Positions 9,249-17,640 of a stretch of 64,000 bases of DNA are shown here, piece by piece. The position numbers and the translations under genes are program-made. Position 1 is the stretch's first letter; the number at the start of each line of letters is the position of its first letter. Location: contig MWTB01000004.1 in the NCBI GenBank assembly GCA_002050275.1, positions 1 through 64,000 of the forward strand, given 5' to 3'. The notes under the pieces are model-generated. The model was given only the letters and a program-made list of their open reading frames with translations, was not told the DNA's origin and ran no database searches. Source of the DNA: Anaerolineae bacterium UTCFX1 (GTDB lineage Bacteria; Chloroflexota; Anaerolineae; Anaerolineales; Villigracilaceae).

Positions 9249-9254
9249 TAAAAT
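9249..9254 (+). promoter_or_regulatory. -10 box TAAAAT, predicted leaderless start of the histidine kinase
   Basis: TAAAAT ends 6 bases before the ATG at 9261, placing the expected transcription start at the start codon. No Shine-Dalgarno or clear -35 is seen. Confidence 0.6.
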
Positions 9255-9260
9255 TCCATC

Positions 9261-10793
9261 ATGCTCCCTGATTTTCGCGTGCGTCAAAGAGACTACCTGC
9301 TTGAAATTTCGCGCGCCCTCACACAAGAATTGGATCAAGAAAAACTGCTCAGGCGGATTCTGCTGATCGCGATTGAAATGCTGGCGGGGCAAGCCGGTCT
9401 TATCGCGCTTAAATACCAGGATGGTTGGCGCGTCGCCGTCGCGCATGGCATCGCCCCGGCGTTCCTACGTTATCTCACGCCGCTGCTAACGGATGAGGAT
9501 GTCCGCGAACTGGACGTTCTCGAACTCAACCGCATGTTAAAAGAATTAACCTATACCGCCAGCATGGGGCTTCTCAACGGAACGGCGCTCGCGCTCGTTG
9601 CGCATCGGCAAGTCATCGGCGTTATTTTCATCTTCAGGAATTACGAAAGCGGCTTCACGGCGAACGACCGCGTTATCTTACAATCTTTCGCCGACCAAGC
9701 CGCCATCGCCGTATATAACGCGCAACTCTACGGACAGGTTTCCTACGAAAAGCATCGGCTAGATGCACTCCTCGATTCCGCCGCCGACGGCATCATCATC
9801 CTCAACGCGGATCTGACGATCGAACGCGTCAATAATGCGTTCGAACATCTTTACGGCAAGACGCACGACGAACTCGTCAACCTGCCGCATAACGATGCGA
9901 TCCGCTGGGAGGGCAAACCGCAAGGCTCCACGCTCGACGAAGCGATCGCCAACGGCTGGCCCCTCACGCCTAGCGCTACGCTGTATATGGAAGGCGATCT
10001 TAAACGCGATACAGCGCCGCCGCTCCCGGTCGGGGTCACGTACGCGCCGTTACTTTCACCCAACGGAAAGCTGCACAACATCATCGTCAGCGTGCGCGAT
10101 ATTACTCATTTCCGCACAGCGGACGAGCTCAAAGCAACGTTTATTTCTGTCGTAAGCCACGAATTGCGAACGCCTGTAGCGCTGATCAAAGGCTACGCAT
10201 CCACCTTGCGCCGCGACGACGCCAAATGGGACAAACGCACCATCAACGATTCGCTCACGGTGATCGAGGACGAAGCCGACCGTTTAAGCAAAATGATTGA
10301 CGACTTGCTCGATGCGTCGCGTTTACAAGCGGGCGGTTTCAGCCTGCATCGCGCAGACGTCTCCCTGCCTTCGCTGGCAAAACGCATTGCCGAGCGCTTC
10401 TCAACGCAATCGAAACGCCACGACATCATCACAGATTTTCCAGAGAATTTCCCCATTATTCTTGCCGATGAGAATCGCATCGAACAAGTTATCGCTAACC
10501 TCGTCTCCAATTCGCTCAAATACGCGCCATCCGGCGCGATCGCCATTAGCGGCGCAATCTATTCCGAACAAGTCGGAGTCTGCGTCTCCGACGAAGGCAA
10601 GGGCATAGACGCGCAAGATATGCCGCACATCTTCGACCGGTTTTACCGTTCGACAAACGCAGTCAAACAGACGAAAGGCGCCGGGCTAGGTCTCTACCTC
10701 GCGCGCGCAATTGTCGAGGCGCACGGCGGTCATATTTGGGCGGACCCCAAACCTGACGTCGGCGCGCGCATCTGTTTCTCTCTTCCACGCTGA
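9261..10793 (+). CDS. cytosolic sensor histidine kinase (GAF-PAS-HisKA-HATPase)
   Basis: 510-aa kinase without membrane segments, so it should sense an internal signal. An N-terminal GAF-type domain spans about 15-155, a PAS domain about 165-285, and the phospho-acceptor His300 sits in SVVSHELRTPV. The HATPase domain (about 395-508) has the N-box around IEQVIANLVSNSLKY, the G1 box VSDEGKGID and the G2 box GAGLGLYLARAIVEAHGG. No response regulator is adjacent, so it is an orphan kinase and its partner is unknown. Its start appears leaderless. Confidence 0.92.
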   Translation: MLPDFRVRQRDYLLEISRALTQELDQEKLLRRILLIAIEMLAGQAGLIALKYQDGWRVAVAHGIAPAFLRYLTPLLTDEDVRELDVLELNRMLKELTYTASMGLLNGTALALVAHRQVIGVIFIFRNYESGFTANDRVILQSFADQAAIAVYNAQLYGQVSYEKHRLDALLDSAADGIIILNADLTIERVNNAFEHLYGKTHDELVNLPHNDAIRWEGKPQGSTLDEAIANGWPLTPSATLYMEGDLKRDTAPPLPVGVTYAPLLSPNGKLHNIIVSVRDITHFRTADELKATFISVVSHELRTPVALIKGYASTLRRDDAKWDKRTINDSLTVIEDEADRLSKMIDDLLDASRLQAGGFSLHRADVSLPSLAKRIAERFSTQSKRHDIITDFPENFPIILADENRIEQVIANLVSNSLKYAPSGAIAISGAIYSEQVGVCVSDEGKGIDAQDMPHIFDRFYRSTNAVKQTKGAGLGLYLARAIVEAHGGHIWADPKPDVGARICFSLPR

Positions 10794-10820
10794 CGCGCTA
10801 AAAGCCTTGCAGTGGAATGG

Positions 10821-10826
10821 TAAAAT
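10821..10826 (+). promoter_or_regulatory. candidate -10 box TAAAAT upstream of the CpXC gene
   Basis: TAAAAT lies 43 bases before the chosen ATG (10870), giving a leader of about 37 bases. There is no clear -35. Confidence 0.4.
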
Positions 10827-10869
10827 TCAAACATCAAATACTCTACCGTAGAAATTGGAAAAACGCTAC

Positions 10870-12240
10870 ATGACTCAAACACAAATCGCCTGCCCCAACT
10901 GCCGCCAGATGATTTCCGCGAACGTCGAACAACTCTTCGACGTGACACAAGATCCGCAAGCCAAACAGCGCTTGCTTGGCGGGGCATCAAATTTTGCGCG
11001 CTGTCCGCACTGCGGGTTTCAAGGGCGTCTCGCTACGCCGATTGTTTATCACGACAACGATAAGGAACTGCTCCTCACCTTCTTTCCGCCCGAACTGAAC
11101 GTACCGTTCAACGAACAGGAAAAGACCATCGGACCGCTGATCAAAAAAGCGACCGACGCGCTCGCGCCTGAAAAACGGAAAGCCTACCTGTTCAACCCTA
11201 TTCACAATTTGACCTATGATTCGATGGTAAAGCTTATTTTGGAAAAGGACGGCGTCACACCTGAAATGCTCAAAGAACAGCAGGATCGGGCGCGCGTTAT
11301 CGAACAAATTCTGCAAGCCAGTTCCGCCGAAGTGCGAAGCGAGATCCTCAAACAAAACAACGCGCTGGTTGACGAACAGTTCTTCGCGCTATTCAGCCGA
11401 CTCGCGCAAGCCGCCTTACAGAGCGGCACGGAAGCAGTCGCCGCGCAAGTGACCGCCATTCAACAACAACTTCTCGAAGAAACCGACTTCGGACGCGAAC
11501 TGCAAGAATCGCTGAAGGAATTGGAAATCGTTCAAAAATCTCTGCAAGAAGTGGGACAGAATCTCACGCGTGAGAAATTGCTTGAATTGGTCCTCGCTTC
11601 GCCGAATGACGCGCGTTTGCGCGGTTACGTCAGCGTAGCGCGCGGCGGCATGGACTATCAATTCTTCCAACTGCTCACCGAGAAAATTGACAGGGTAAGC
11701 GACGACGAGAAAGCCAAGCTGGAATCGACGCGCAAGAAATTGCTCGATTTCATCAGTGAGATGGACAAACAGCTTGAAGCGCGCCAAAAACAGGCGTCGG
11801 AATTCATTGAGGCGCTCCTCGCGCAGGATGATATCGTCAAAGCCGTGCACGACAATCTCGACGGTTTCACACAAGACGCGGTTGACCTTGTCAACAGCCT
11901 ATTGCGGCAAGCGTCTGAGAACAACGATTACACACGCTTAGGCAAACTGCAGAAGATGATAGAAACATTGCGCGAAGTTTCAACCCCGCCCGAGGTGACA
12001 TTCGTCGAACAATTGCTCGACGCACCCGACGACGCTGCTGTATTGCAAATGCTCGAAGCGCATAAAGAAGCAGTGAACGATAAGTTCATGCAAGCATTGA
12101 TCGGTTTGGTCGGGCAAGTAGAACAAGCTGCCGAACAAGGCAATCCCGAAGCGAAGGCGCTCGGCGAAAGAATAACCGCGATCTACAAAACCGCGTTGAA
12201 ATTCTCGATGAAGCAGAATTTGGAAGTTCCTCCATCTTAA
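10870..12240 (+). CDS. CpXC domain protein, long helical C-terminus
   Basis: The N-terminus carries two zinc-ribbon-like cysteine pairs, CPNC and CPHC, about 40 residues apart. These are the hallmark of the CpXC domain, a family of unknown function. The remaining 330 residues are charged and predicted alpha-helical, with coiled-coil character (for example EQILQASSAEVRSEIL). 456 aa from the ATG; an in-frame TTG 15 bases upstream is less likely as the start. No signal peptide, so cytosolic. It is a single gene ending at a strong terminator. The function is unknown. Confidence 0.75.
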   Translation: MTQTQIACPNCRQMISANVEQLFDVTQDPQAKQRLLGGASNFARCPHCGFQGRLATPIVYHDNDKELLLTFFPPELNVPFNEQEKTIGPLIKKATDALAPEKRKAYLFNPIHNLTYDSMVKLILEKDGVTPEMLKEQQDRARVIEQILQASSAEVRSEILKQNNALVDEQFFALFSRLAQAALQSGTEAVAAQVTAIQQQLLEETDFGRELQESLKELEIVQKSLQEVGQNLTREKLLELVLASPNDARLRGYVSVARGGMDYQFFQLLTEKIDRVSDDEKAKLESTRKKLLDFISEMDKQLEARQKQASEFIEALLAQDDIVKAVHDNLDGFTQDAVDLVNSLLRQASENNDYTRLGKLQKMIETLREVSTPPEVTFVEQLLDAPDDAAVLQMLEAHKEAVNDKFMQALIGLVGQVEQAAEQGNPEAKALGERITAIYKTALKFSMKQNLEVPPS

Positions 12241-12260
12241 TCCATAAACTCAACAAAATA

Positions 12261-12289
12261 AAAAACCGATGTTGCCCATCGGTTTTTTT
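12261..12289 (+). terminator. intrinsic terminator, usable on both strands
   Basis: Stem AAAAACCGATG (12261-12271), loop of 5, and arm 12277-12287 continuing into seven T. The A-rich left flank gives a U-tract for the minus strand too, so it can end both the CpXC gene and the convergent PLD gene. Confidence 0.9.
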
Positions 12290-12311
12290 GTCGCTTCTTA
12301 AGATAGATCCG

Positions 12312-13427
12312 CTAATCGCGCGCAGTCTTCCACACGCGTTCAAACTCCATTATAAATTGTTCGGCAATCGCCGCGTTATAAATGATGAGCAGATTTTCGT
12401 CGTTGCGTTCTTCGGCAGCTCTTGAAAAGTTATACGAACCGAACACAACGATGGATTCGTCCACGATGAAAACCTTGTGGTGCATCTGCCCGTCAATGCC
12501 ATCAATACGGACGCTCAGTCCCGCCTGCTTAAATGGATCATACTCTGTGCCTTGATTTGACTTGACCTGCTCCTCATCCATCACGCCGCGCACGGTCAGC
12601 CCTGCCCCTGCCTTCTCGCGCACAATCTCGCCTAATTTGTCCGACGTGAACGAGAACGTCAGGAAGTAAATGCTTTCCGTCGCACCGCTCAACACAGCGG
12701 CGATTTGATCGAGCGTTCCATCGTCGGGTGAGAAAAATGTATCTATACGAGTCCCGTCAATTGTCAGAGTTGGATAAGGCGTTTTGCGCACAACCGATTC
12801 GCCAAACTTATGGCCGAGGAACATCTCCTCAAATTCTTTCGTATAATTTTCCGCCAATTTTGTCGAACGGATTCGCATCAGGTTATTGTCATCGTCATAC
12901 GTTCCCGAATCGGTGTAATTCATCGAACCCAGCCAAACTTCAGAGCGGTCAATCACGATAAATTTATTGTGCATCAACCCCTTTTGCCCGTCGCCAGCGA
13001 TGGGAACACCCGCTTCCAATAACATCTGCACATCGGAAGAATCCATATTCGTGGATTCCATCGCTAACCGCACAGTCACGCCGCGAGAATGCGCGCGCAA
13101 CAACGCATTGCGGACGCTGTTCAACGTCAGGCTATACGCTGCCACATCTACGCTCAAACGCGCCGCATCAAGCGCCGCCACAAGCGGAACATCTACGCCG
13201 CCTGTGCCTTGCAGAGAAAACGAGTCTATTGGATCGGTAAAATACAACTCGAACCATGCGCCACGAACGCCATAGCCCGTTTGCAGGTCAATCGGCAAGA
13301 GCGCAGGTTGCGCAGACGGCGTTTCTATTGTCTGACCGGCAACAGGCGCAGAACGCGCGCACGCGGAAAGCGCCGAGCAAACGATAAGCCAGCCATGCCA
13401 AATTCTTTGGCGAGTTATTCTATTCAT
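12312..13427 (-). CDS. phospholipase D-superfamily lipoprotein (two HKD motifs)
   Basis: 371-aa predicted surface lipoprotein with a signal sequence ending in the lipobox LSAC. It carries two HxKxxxxD motifs: HNKFIVIDRSEVWLGSMNYT and HHKVFIVDESIVVFGSYNFS, each followed by the G/S-x-N segment of PLD catalytic folds. This two-motif form fits a monomeric nuclease, phosphodiesterase or phospholipase; its location outside the membrane favours nucleic acid or phospholipid turnover. Two ATGs stand side by side (13430 and 13427). The second is exactly 6 bases from the shared palindromic -10 box, so I chose it. Upstream in-frame codons overlap murJ and lack a signal sequence. Confidence 0.85.
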   Translation of the reverse strand: MNRITRQRIWHGWLIVCSALSACARSAPVAGQTIETPSAQPALLPIDLQTGYGVRGAWFELYFTDPIDSFSLQGTGGVDVPLVAALDAARLSVDVAAYSLTLNSVRNALLRAHSRGVTVRLAMESTNMDSSDVQMLLEAGVPIAGDGQKGLMHNKFIVIDRSEVWLGSMNYTDSGTYDDDNNLMRIRSTKLAENYTKEFEEMFLGHKFGESVVRKTPYPTLTIDGTRIDTFFSPDDGTLDQIAAVLSGATESIYFLTFSFTSDKLGEIVREKAGAGLTVRGVMDEEQVKSNQGTEYDPFKQAGLSVRIDGIDGQMHHKVFIVDESIVVFGSYNFSRAAEERNDENLLIIYNAAIAEQFIMEFERVWKTARD

Positions 13428-13430
13428 CAT

Positions 13431-13444
13431 ACGATTATAATCGT
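13431..13444. promoter_or_regulatory. palindromic divergent -10 element shared by the PLD gene and murJ
   Basis: ACGATTATAATCGT is a perfect 14-bp palindrome containing TATAAT on both strands. Plus-strand TATAAT (13436-13441) ends 7 bases before the murJ ATG; minus-strand TATAAT (13439-13434) ends 6 bases before the second ATG of the PLD gene. The two hexamers share four bases, so polymerases cannot occupy both at once. Confidence 0.7.
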
Positions 13445-13448
13445 GCCA

Positions 13449-15050
13449 ATGCTCTCTACCAACGCCAATCGTCAAATCGCACGCGCCGCGGGGACGGTAA
13501 TGATCGCCATCCTTTTCGGCCAACTCGCCGGGTTAGCGCGCGGAGTCATCATCGCGAATATATTCGGCGCTTCGCCCGAACTCGACGCTTTTTTCGCTGC
13601 AAACCGAGTCAGTGAAACGCTCTTTCTACTAGTTGCGGGCGGAGCGCTCGGTTCGGCGTTCATCCCGACGTTCACCGGATTGCTCGCCAAAGAGGAAATC
13701 GATTCGGCATGGCGGCTTGCTTTTGCCCTCGCTAATGCGGTCACGCTAACTCTCAGCTTGCTCGCCGCACTGCTTGCCATATTTGCTCCTCAAGTAGTCC
13801 GCTACGCCCTTGCCCCGGGGCTTTCCGCCAATCTCGAGCTTTTCTCGCTTACTGTCGCTCTGCTTCGTATTCAATTAATCTCAGCCGTTCTGTTCGGTCT
13901 GGGCGGGTTAATCGTGGGCGTTCTTAACGCGCGCCAAATTTTTCTCATCCCGGCGCTCACGCCTGCCATGTATCAACTGGGAATTATTTTTGGCGCAGTC
14001 TTCCTTTCGCCTTCTCTAGGAATTTACGGATTAGCATGGGGCGTCGTCACGGGCGCAGCATTGTACCTGCTCATCCAACTGCCAAGCCTCATAAAACTGC
14101 TCAACGCTTCCGCTCATCCTCTTTGGTCGTTTTCGCTCGGTCTCCACGACTCCAACATTCGCGCCGTTATTTTACTCATGCTCCCACGCCTGCTCGGCGT
14201 CGCTGTCGTGCAGCTCAACTTTTGGGTCAACACGAATCTCGCTTCCAGCATGGAGAAAGGCAGCGTCGCCAGTCTCAGTTACGCGTTCTCATTGATGCTC
14301 ATGGCGCAAGCCGCGATAGCTCAATCCGTTGCAATTGCCGCCATGCCCACATTTTCAGCGCAACACGCGCTCGGCAAATTGGACGAAATGCGCGCATCGC
14401 TCGCCGCTTCATTACGCGCCATTTTATTGATGGCGATTCCCGCCAGTATAGGATTAATCCTCTTGCGCGAACCGTTGATCTCATTTCTCTACCAACGTGG
14501 AGAGTTTGACATGCGCGCCGTACAACTCGTGGCATGGGCACTTCTTTGGTACGCAGCGGGGTTGGTCGGCCACTCTACAATGGAAGTATTAACGCGCGCC
14601 TTTTACGCGCAACAAGACACTAAAACGCCTGTCGTCATCGGCGCGGCAGCAATGACTCTCAACGTGGCTCTCAGCGTTCTATTCTCGCGTTACTTCGCAC
14701 AAATCGGCTGGCTTCCGCTCGGGGGGTTAGCGCTGGCAAATTCGCTGGCAACCGCGCTCGAAGCCGCCGCGCTGTTCATCTTTATGCGGAAACGCTTGGA
14801 TGGCATCGAAGAAAAATCTATTTTCGACAGTGCATGGCGCGTGACACTGGCGACGCTGGGAATGGGAGTCGGCTTGCTGGCTTGGACTTGGTTAACGGTC
14901 GGGCAGGCGCGCTGGTTCGTCGCGCTGGGAGGCGTCGTATTAGGCGGAGTTATCTATATAGTAGGCGCCGCGATTTTCAAAGTCTCCGAGATCAAAATAA
15001 TTGCAGACATCATTGCGAGGCGATTGCTTGGGGCTTCGCCTTCGCGATGA
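13449..15050 (+). CDS. murJ: lipid II flippase MurJ (MviN family)
   Basis: Flips undecaprenyl-linked peptidoglycan precursor across the cytoplasmic membrane. 533 aa with about 14 hydrophobic segments, the family norm. The N-terminus IARAAGTVMIAILFGQLAG and the segment NIFGASPELDAFFAANRV are typical MurJ landmarks. An open frame continues 120 codons upstream, but that part is antisense to the PLD gene and Arg/Gln-rich. The ATG at 13449 starts the conserved protein and sits 7 bases after TATAAT. The last residues (ARRLLGASPSR) are encoded by a palindromic repeat that has replaced or extended the original 3' end. Confidence 0.93.
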   Translation: MLSTNANRQIARAAGTVMIAILFGQLAGLARGVIIANIFGASPELDAFFAANRVSETLFLLVAGGALGSAFIPTFTGLLAKEEIDSAWRLAFALANAVTLTLSLLAALLAIFAPQVVRYALAPGLSANLELFSLTVALLRIQLISAVLFGLGGLIVGVLNARQIFLIPALTPAMYQLGIIFGAVFLSPSLGIYGLAWGVVTGAALYLLIQLPSLIKLLNASAHPLWSFSLGLHDSNIRAVILLMLPRLLGVAVVQLNFWVNTNLASSMEKGSVASLSYAFSLMLMAQAAIAQSVAIAAMPTFSAQHALGKLDEMRASLAASLRAILLMAIPASIGLILLREPLISFLYQRGEFDMRAVQLVAWALLWYAAGLVGHSTMEVLTRAFYAQQDTKTPVVIGAAAMTLNVALSVLFSRYFAQIGWLPLGGLALANSLATALEAAALFIFMRKRLDGIEEKSIFDSAWRVTLATLGMGVGLLAWTWLTVGQARWFVALGGVVLGGVIYIVGAAIFKVSEIKIIADIIARRLLGASPSR

Positions 15051-15052
15051 CA
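15008..15052. repeat. palindromic repeat element forming the 3' end of murJ
   Basis: Imperfect inverted repeat with arms near ATCATTGCGAGGCGA and TCGCCTTCGCGATGA, containing GATTGCTT. It resembles the elements at 28517 and 30940. It encodes the last codons and the stop of murJ. Confidence 0.7.
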
Positions 15053-15054
15053 TT

Positions 15055-15507
15055 TTATTTCCAAATCAGCCACTGACAAACCGCAATAATAATTCCCAAT
15101 ATAATTCCGCCTATCACTTCAAGCGGCGTATGCCCCAACACTTCGCGCAAATCTTTTTCGCTGAAGATATGTCCTTTCAACAACTCATCGAACAACACGT
15201 TGATGCGCTTTGCATGGATGCCCGCCTGCTGACGCACGCCCGCCGCATCGTATGTGACAATCATAGTGATGGCGATGCCCAAGGCAAACAGCGGATTCGC
15301 AAAGCCGTGATATAAACCAATCGCCAGAGTCGTGGCAGTCATCAGCGCCGAATGCGAGCTGGGCATGCCGCCCGTCGTAAGCATCAGCGACCAGTTCCAT
15401 TTACGCGTGCGCAGATAATCAAGCGGAAGTTTGATGACTTGCGCAAGAATCCACGCAATTAACCCTGCGATTAACGATTTATTCTGAAGCAGATCGAGAA
15501 AATTCAT
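15055..15507 (-). CDS. YuiD-like divergent PAP2 family membrane protein
   Basis: 150-aa membrane protein of the YuiD (divergent PAP2, DUF212) family. The characteristic pieces are the opening LIAGLIAWILAQVIKLPLDY, GGMPSSHSALMTATTLAIGL with the SSHS of acid-phosphatase-like proteins, and IVTYDAAGVRRQAG-like YDAAGVRQQAG. The family is related to PAP2 phosphatases and haloperoxidases but its substrate is unknown. The ATG at 15507 overlaps the xseB stop (ATGA), which fixes the start and indicates translational coupling. It converges with murJ. Confidence 0.88.
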   Translation of the reverse strand: MNFLDLLQNKSLIAGLIAWILAQVIKLPLDYLRTRKWNWSLMLTTGGMPSSHSALMTATTLAIGLYHGFANPLFALGIAITMIVTYDAAGVRQQAGIHAKRINVLFDELLKGHIFSEKDLREVLGHTPLEVIGGIILGIIIAVCQWLIWK

Positions 15508-15755
15508 TCCGTCTCTTCTTCGAAATCGGAAATGTCGTCGCCCGCAACTTGTTTCACTTTGAGCCGCGCGGCTTCTAACAAGGATACGCATTGCGCCGCC
15601 AGAGTCTGTCCGCGCTCAAAGAGTTTAATCGCCTCTTCCAACTGACTTTGCTCGCCCTCCAGCGTTTCAACAATGCTCTCAAGTTCGGCGAGCGCTTCCT
15701 CATAAGTTAATTCCTCAACAGGCTTTTCTGATTTTCTAGTTGTTGTTTTTGGCAT
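15504..15755 (-). CDS. xseB: exodeoxyribonuclease VII small subunit
   Basis: 83-aa subunit that assembles with XseA to degrade single-stranded DNA. The core ELTYEEALAELESIVETLE and LFERGQTLAAQCVSLLE match the small two-helix XseB fold. Lys/Thr-rich N-terminus and acidic C-terminus. It follows xseA on the minus strand after about 44 bases of A/T-rich heptad-like repeat and overlaps the YuiD-like gene. Confidence 0.93.
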   Translation of the reverse strand: MPKTTTRKSEKPVEELTYEEALAELESIVETLEGEQSQLEEAIKLFERGQTLAAQCVSLLEAARLKVKQVAGDDISDFEEETE

Positions 15756-15770
15756 GAGTGCTCCATTTAT

Positions 15771-15826
15771 AATTTACGATTGGCGATTATCAAAACCATT
15801 CATTGATTACTAATAATTGATCGCTG
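15771..15826. repeat. A/T-rich heptanucleotide-type repeat, xseA-xseB junction
   Basis: Degenerate seven-base units (for example GATTGGC, GATTATC, ATTGATT, ATTGATC) run from the intergenic space into the last codons of xseA, so the XseA C-terminus (RSIISNQ) appears to be repeat-derived. Confidence 0.5.
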
Positions 15827-17032
15827 CTTTTTCACTTCAAACTCTCCATCGCTAACGCGCACGTTCATCTCATCGCTTGCTTGTGCAACGCGAGACACAA
15901 CAACGCCGTCGGTTTGGCGCGTCACCACCGCGTACCCGCGCGCCAATACCGCCAGCGGACTCAACGCTTCGAGTCGCCTAGAAGTCCCTTCAACATGTTT
16001 GCGCTCCAATGTTATACGGTTGAACACGGCAGAAGACAGGCGGCGAGATAAGTCGTCTACGCGTTGCGATTCGGATTGGGTAAGGCGCGAAGGAGATAGA
16101 TAGCGAAGTTGAGAGACGAGAGAAGAGAGGGCTGATCGTTTTTCCGAGATAATGTTGAGCATCAGGGTAGAGATTAGAGACCGAAGGCTGGCAATTGTCG
16201 CAGCAAGGTCGTGGATCGTGATTTGAGTCGCAAGTTCCGCCGCGGCAGTAGGCGTCGGCGCGCGCAAATCGGCGGCAAAGTCGCACAGGGTGAAATCGGT
16301 TTCATGACCGACGCCTGAAATGACGGGAGCCTTCGATGCGGCGACCGCGCGGACGACGCGCTCATCATTGAACGCCCATAAATCTTCAATCGAACCGCCG
16401 CCGCGAGCGATGATAATAACGTCTGAAGATTGGAGAATCGGGGAACTGATAGATTTAACCAGCGCGGAAGGAGCCTCGCTTCCTTGCACGGGCGAAGGGG
16501 CAAGGACGACTTCCACAAGAGGTAAACGCCGCCGCAACGTATTGAGCATGTCGCGCAATGCTGCGCCGGTTGCAGAGGTGACAATTCCGATTCTACACGG
16601 CAGCTCGGGGATAGGACGCTTACGTTCAGGGTCGAACAGCCCCTCAACTTCGAGCTGCGCCTTGAGCCGCATGAACTCTTGATACAATGCACCCTCGCCC
16701 ACGGGACGAATCTGATCCGCATAGAGTTGATATTGCCCTTGCGGCTCGTACACACCGATCTTGCCATGGACTTCCACTTCCATGCCGTCGCGCAGCGCAA
16801 GTTTTAGCCGCGCCGCGCTCGTCTTCCACATCACAGATTTCAACGAAGCGCCAGCGTCTTTGAGCGTGAAATACACATGTCCCGACGCGGGGCGCGAGAG
16901 GTTGGATATTTCTCCCAGCGCCCATACATCTTGGAGAATCTCATTCTCTTCTAACAATCTGCGGATGAGGAAAGTCAGTTTAGAGACGGTGAATGTTTGC
17001 GGGGTTGGCGCGGAGAAAAGAGGCGGTTGCAT
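15800..17032 (-). CDS. xseA: exodeoxyribonuclease VII large subunit
   Basis: Catalytic subunit of exonuclease VII. 410 aa from the chosen ATG. N-terminal OB-fold: FTVSKLTFLIRRLLEENEILQDVWALGEISN, a stretch typical of XseA (only its family character is noted). The nuclease core includes RIGIVTSATGAALRDML, IIIARGGGSIEDLWAFNDE and SGVGHETDFTLCDFAADLRAPTPTAAAE. The C-terminal part is a coiled coil ending in VLARGYAVV. An in-frame start 31 codons upstream would add a hydrophobic stretch foreign to the family, so ATG at 17032 is preferred; TATCCT lies 7 bases before it. Part of the coiled-coil region is heptad-repeat DNA (16089-16135). Confidence 0.93.
   Translation of the reverse strand: MQPPLFSAPTPQTFTVSKLTFLIRRLLEENEILQDVWALGEISNLSRPASGHVYFTLKDAGASLKSVMWKTSAARLKLALRDGMEVEVHGKIGVYEPQGQYQLYADQIRPVGEGALYQEFMRLKAQLEVEGLFDPERKRPIPELPCRIGIVTSATGAALRDMLNTLRRRLPLVEVVLAPSPVQGSEAPSALVKSISSPILQSSDVIIIARGGGSIEDLWAFNDERVVRAVAASKAPVISGVGHETDFTLCDFAADLRAPTPTAAAELATQITIHDLAATIASLRSLISTLMLNIISEKRSALSSLVSQLRYLSPSRLTQSESQRVDDLSRRLSSAVFNRITLERKHVEGTSRRLEALSPLAVLARGYAVVTRQTDGVVVSRVAQASDEMNVRVSDGEFEVKKQRSIISNQ
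16089..16135. repeat. heptanucleotide repeat tract inside xseA
   Basis: On the plus strand units such as GTTGAGA, GACGAGA and GAAGAGA follow one another at seven-base spacing, with a shorter copy at about 16168-16183 (GTAGAGA, TTAGAGA). The frame stays open, in the coiled-coil region of XseA. Confidence 0.5.
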
Positions 17033-17086
17033 CTGTAAAAGGATAATCGAAAAAAGGCGAAACGAAAAGGATATGCCAGACTGCTG

Positions 17087-17092
17087 TATAAT
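17087..17092 (+). promoter_or_regulatory. -10 box TATAAT upstream of the HIT gene
   Basis: TATAAT lies 38 bases before ATG, giving a leader of about 32 bases. The leader holds a 7-bp hairpin (AGACGGC 17097-17103, GCCGTCT 17114-17120) and no Shine-Dalgarno. Confidence 0.6.
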
Positions 17093-17130
17093 CGAAAGAC
17101 GGCTTCTCGTCTCGCCGTCTACCATTTACT

Positions 17131-17640
17131 ATGAAATATCTCTGGTCCCCTTGGCGCATGGCATACATTGAAAATCACGATAAAGAAGAAGGTTGCGTTT
17201 TTTGCAACGCGCAAGCAATGGAAGACAGCGCGGAGAATCTCATCGCCTTTCGCGGCGAGCACGCGTTCGCGATCCTTAACCGCTACCCTTACACTAGCGG
17301 ACATTTAATGGTCATCCCTTTTATTCATAAACCAAACCTCGAGGAACTGGATTCGGCGACTCGCGCTGAAATGATGGAATTGACCTCGCGTTGCACAACG
17401 ATCTTAAAGACGATCTATCATCCGCAAGGATTTAATGTGGGCGTTAATATCGGCGAAGCGGCGGGCGCGGGCGTAAAAGAGCATGTCCATATTCATATCG
17501 TCCCGCGTTGGAAAGGCGACACGAATTTTATGTCTACTGTCGGGGAAACGCGCGTATTGCCTGAAGAACTCGAATCGACATACAACCGCGTCAAGAACGA
17601 ATTTACGAAATTGTTTCAAGATCAACTTCGTCAAGAATAG
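17131..17640 (+). CDS. HIT family hydrolase/transferase (Ap4A phosphorylase-like)
   Basis: 169-aa histidine-triad protein acting on nucleotide phosphoesters. The catalytic triad motif HVHIHIVPRW is near residue 120. A CVFC pair near residue 25 with the opening YLWSPWRMAYI matches the branch of HIT proteins that resembles Ap4A phosphorylase and is common in Gram-positive and Chloroflexota genomes. Some members hydrolyse dinucleoside polyphosphates; the substrate here is not settled. The next gene starts immediately after its TAG stop, so the two are likely co-transcribed. Confidence 0.9.
   Translation: MKYLWSPWRMAYIENHDKEEGCVFCNAQAMEDSAENLIAFRGEHAFAILNRYPYTSGHLMVIPFIHKPNLEELDSATRAEMMELTSRCTTILKTIYHPQGFNVGVNIGEAAGAGVKEHVHIHIVPRWKGDTNFMSTVGETRVLPEELESTYNRVKNEFTKLFQDQLRQE

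Noticed and set aside
13089..13448. N-terminal extension of murJ to 653 codons
   Set aside because: The extra 120 codons are antisense to the PLD gene, are Arg/Gln-rich and have no MurJ features; the -10 box lies 7 bases before the 13449 ATG.
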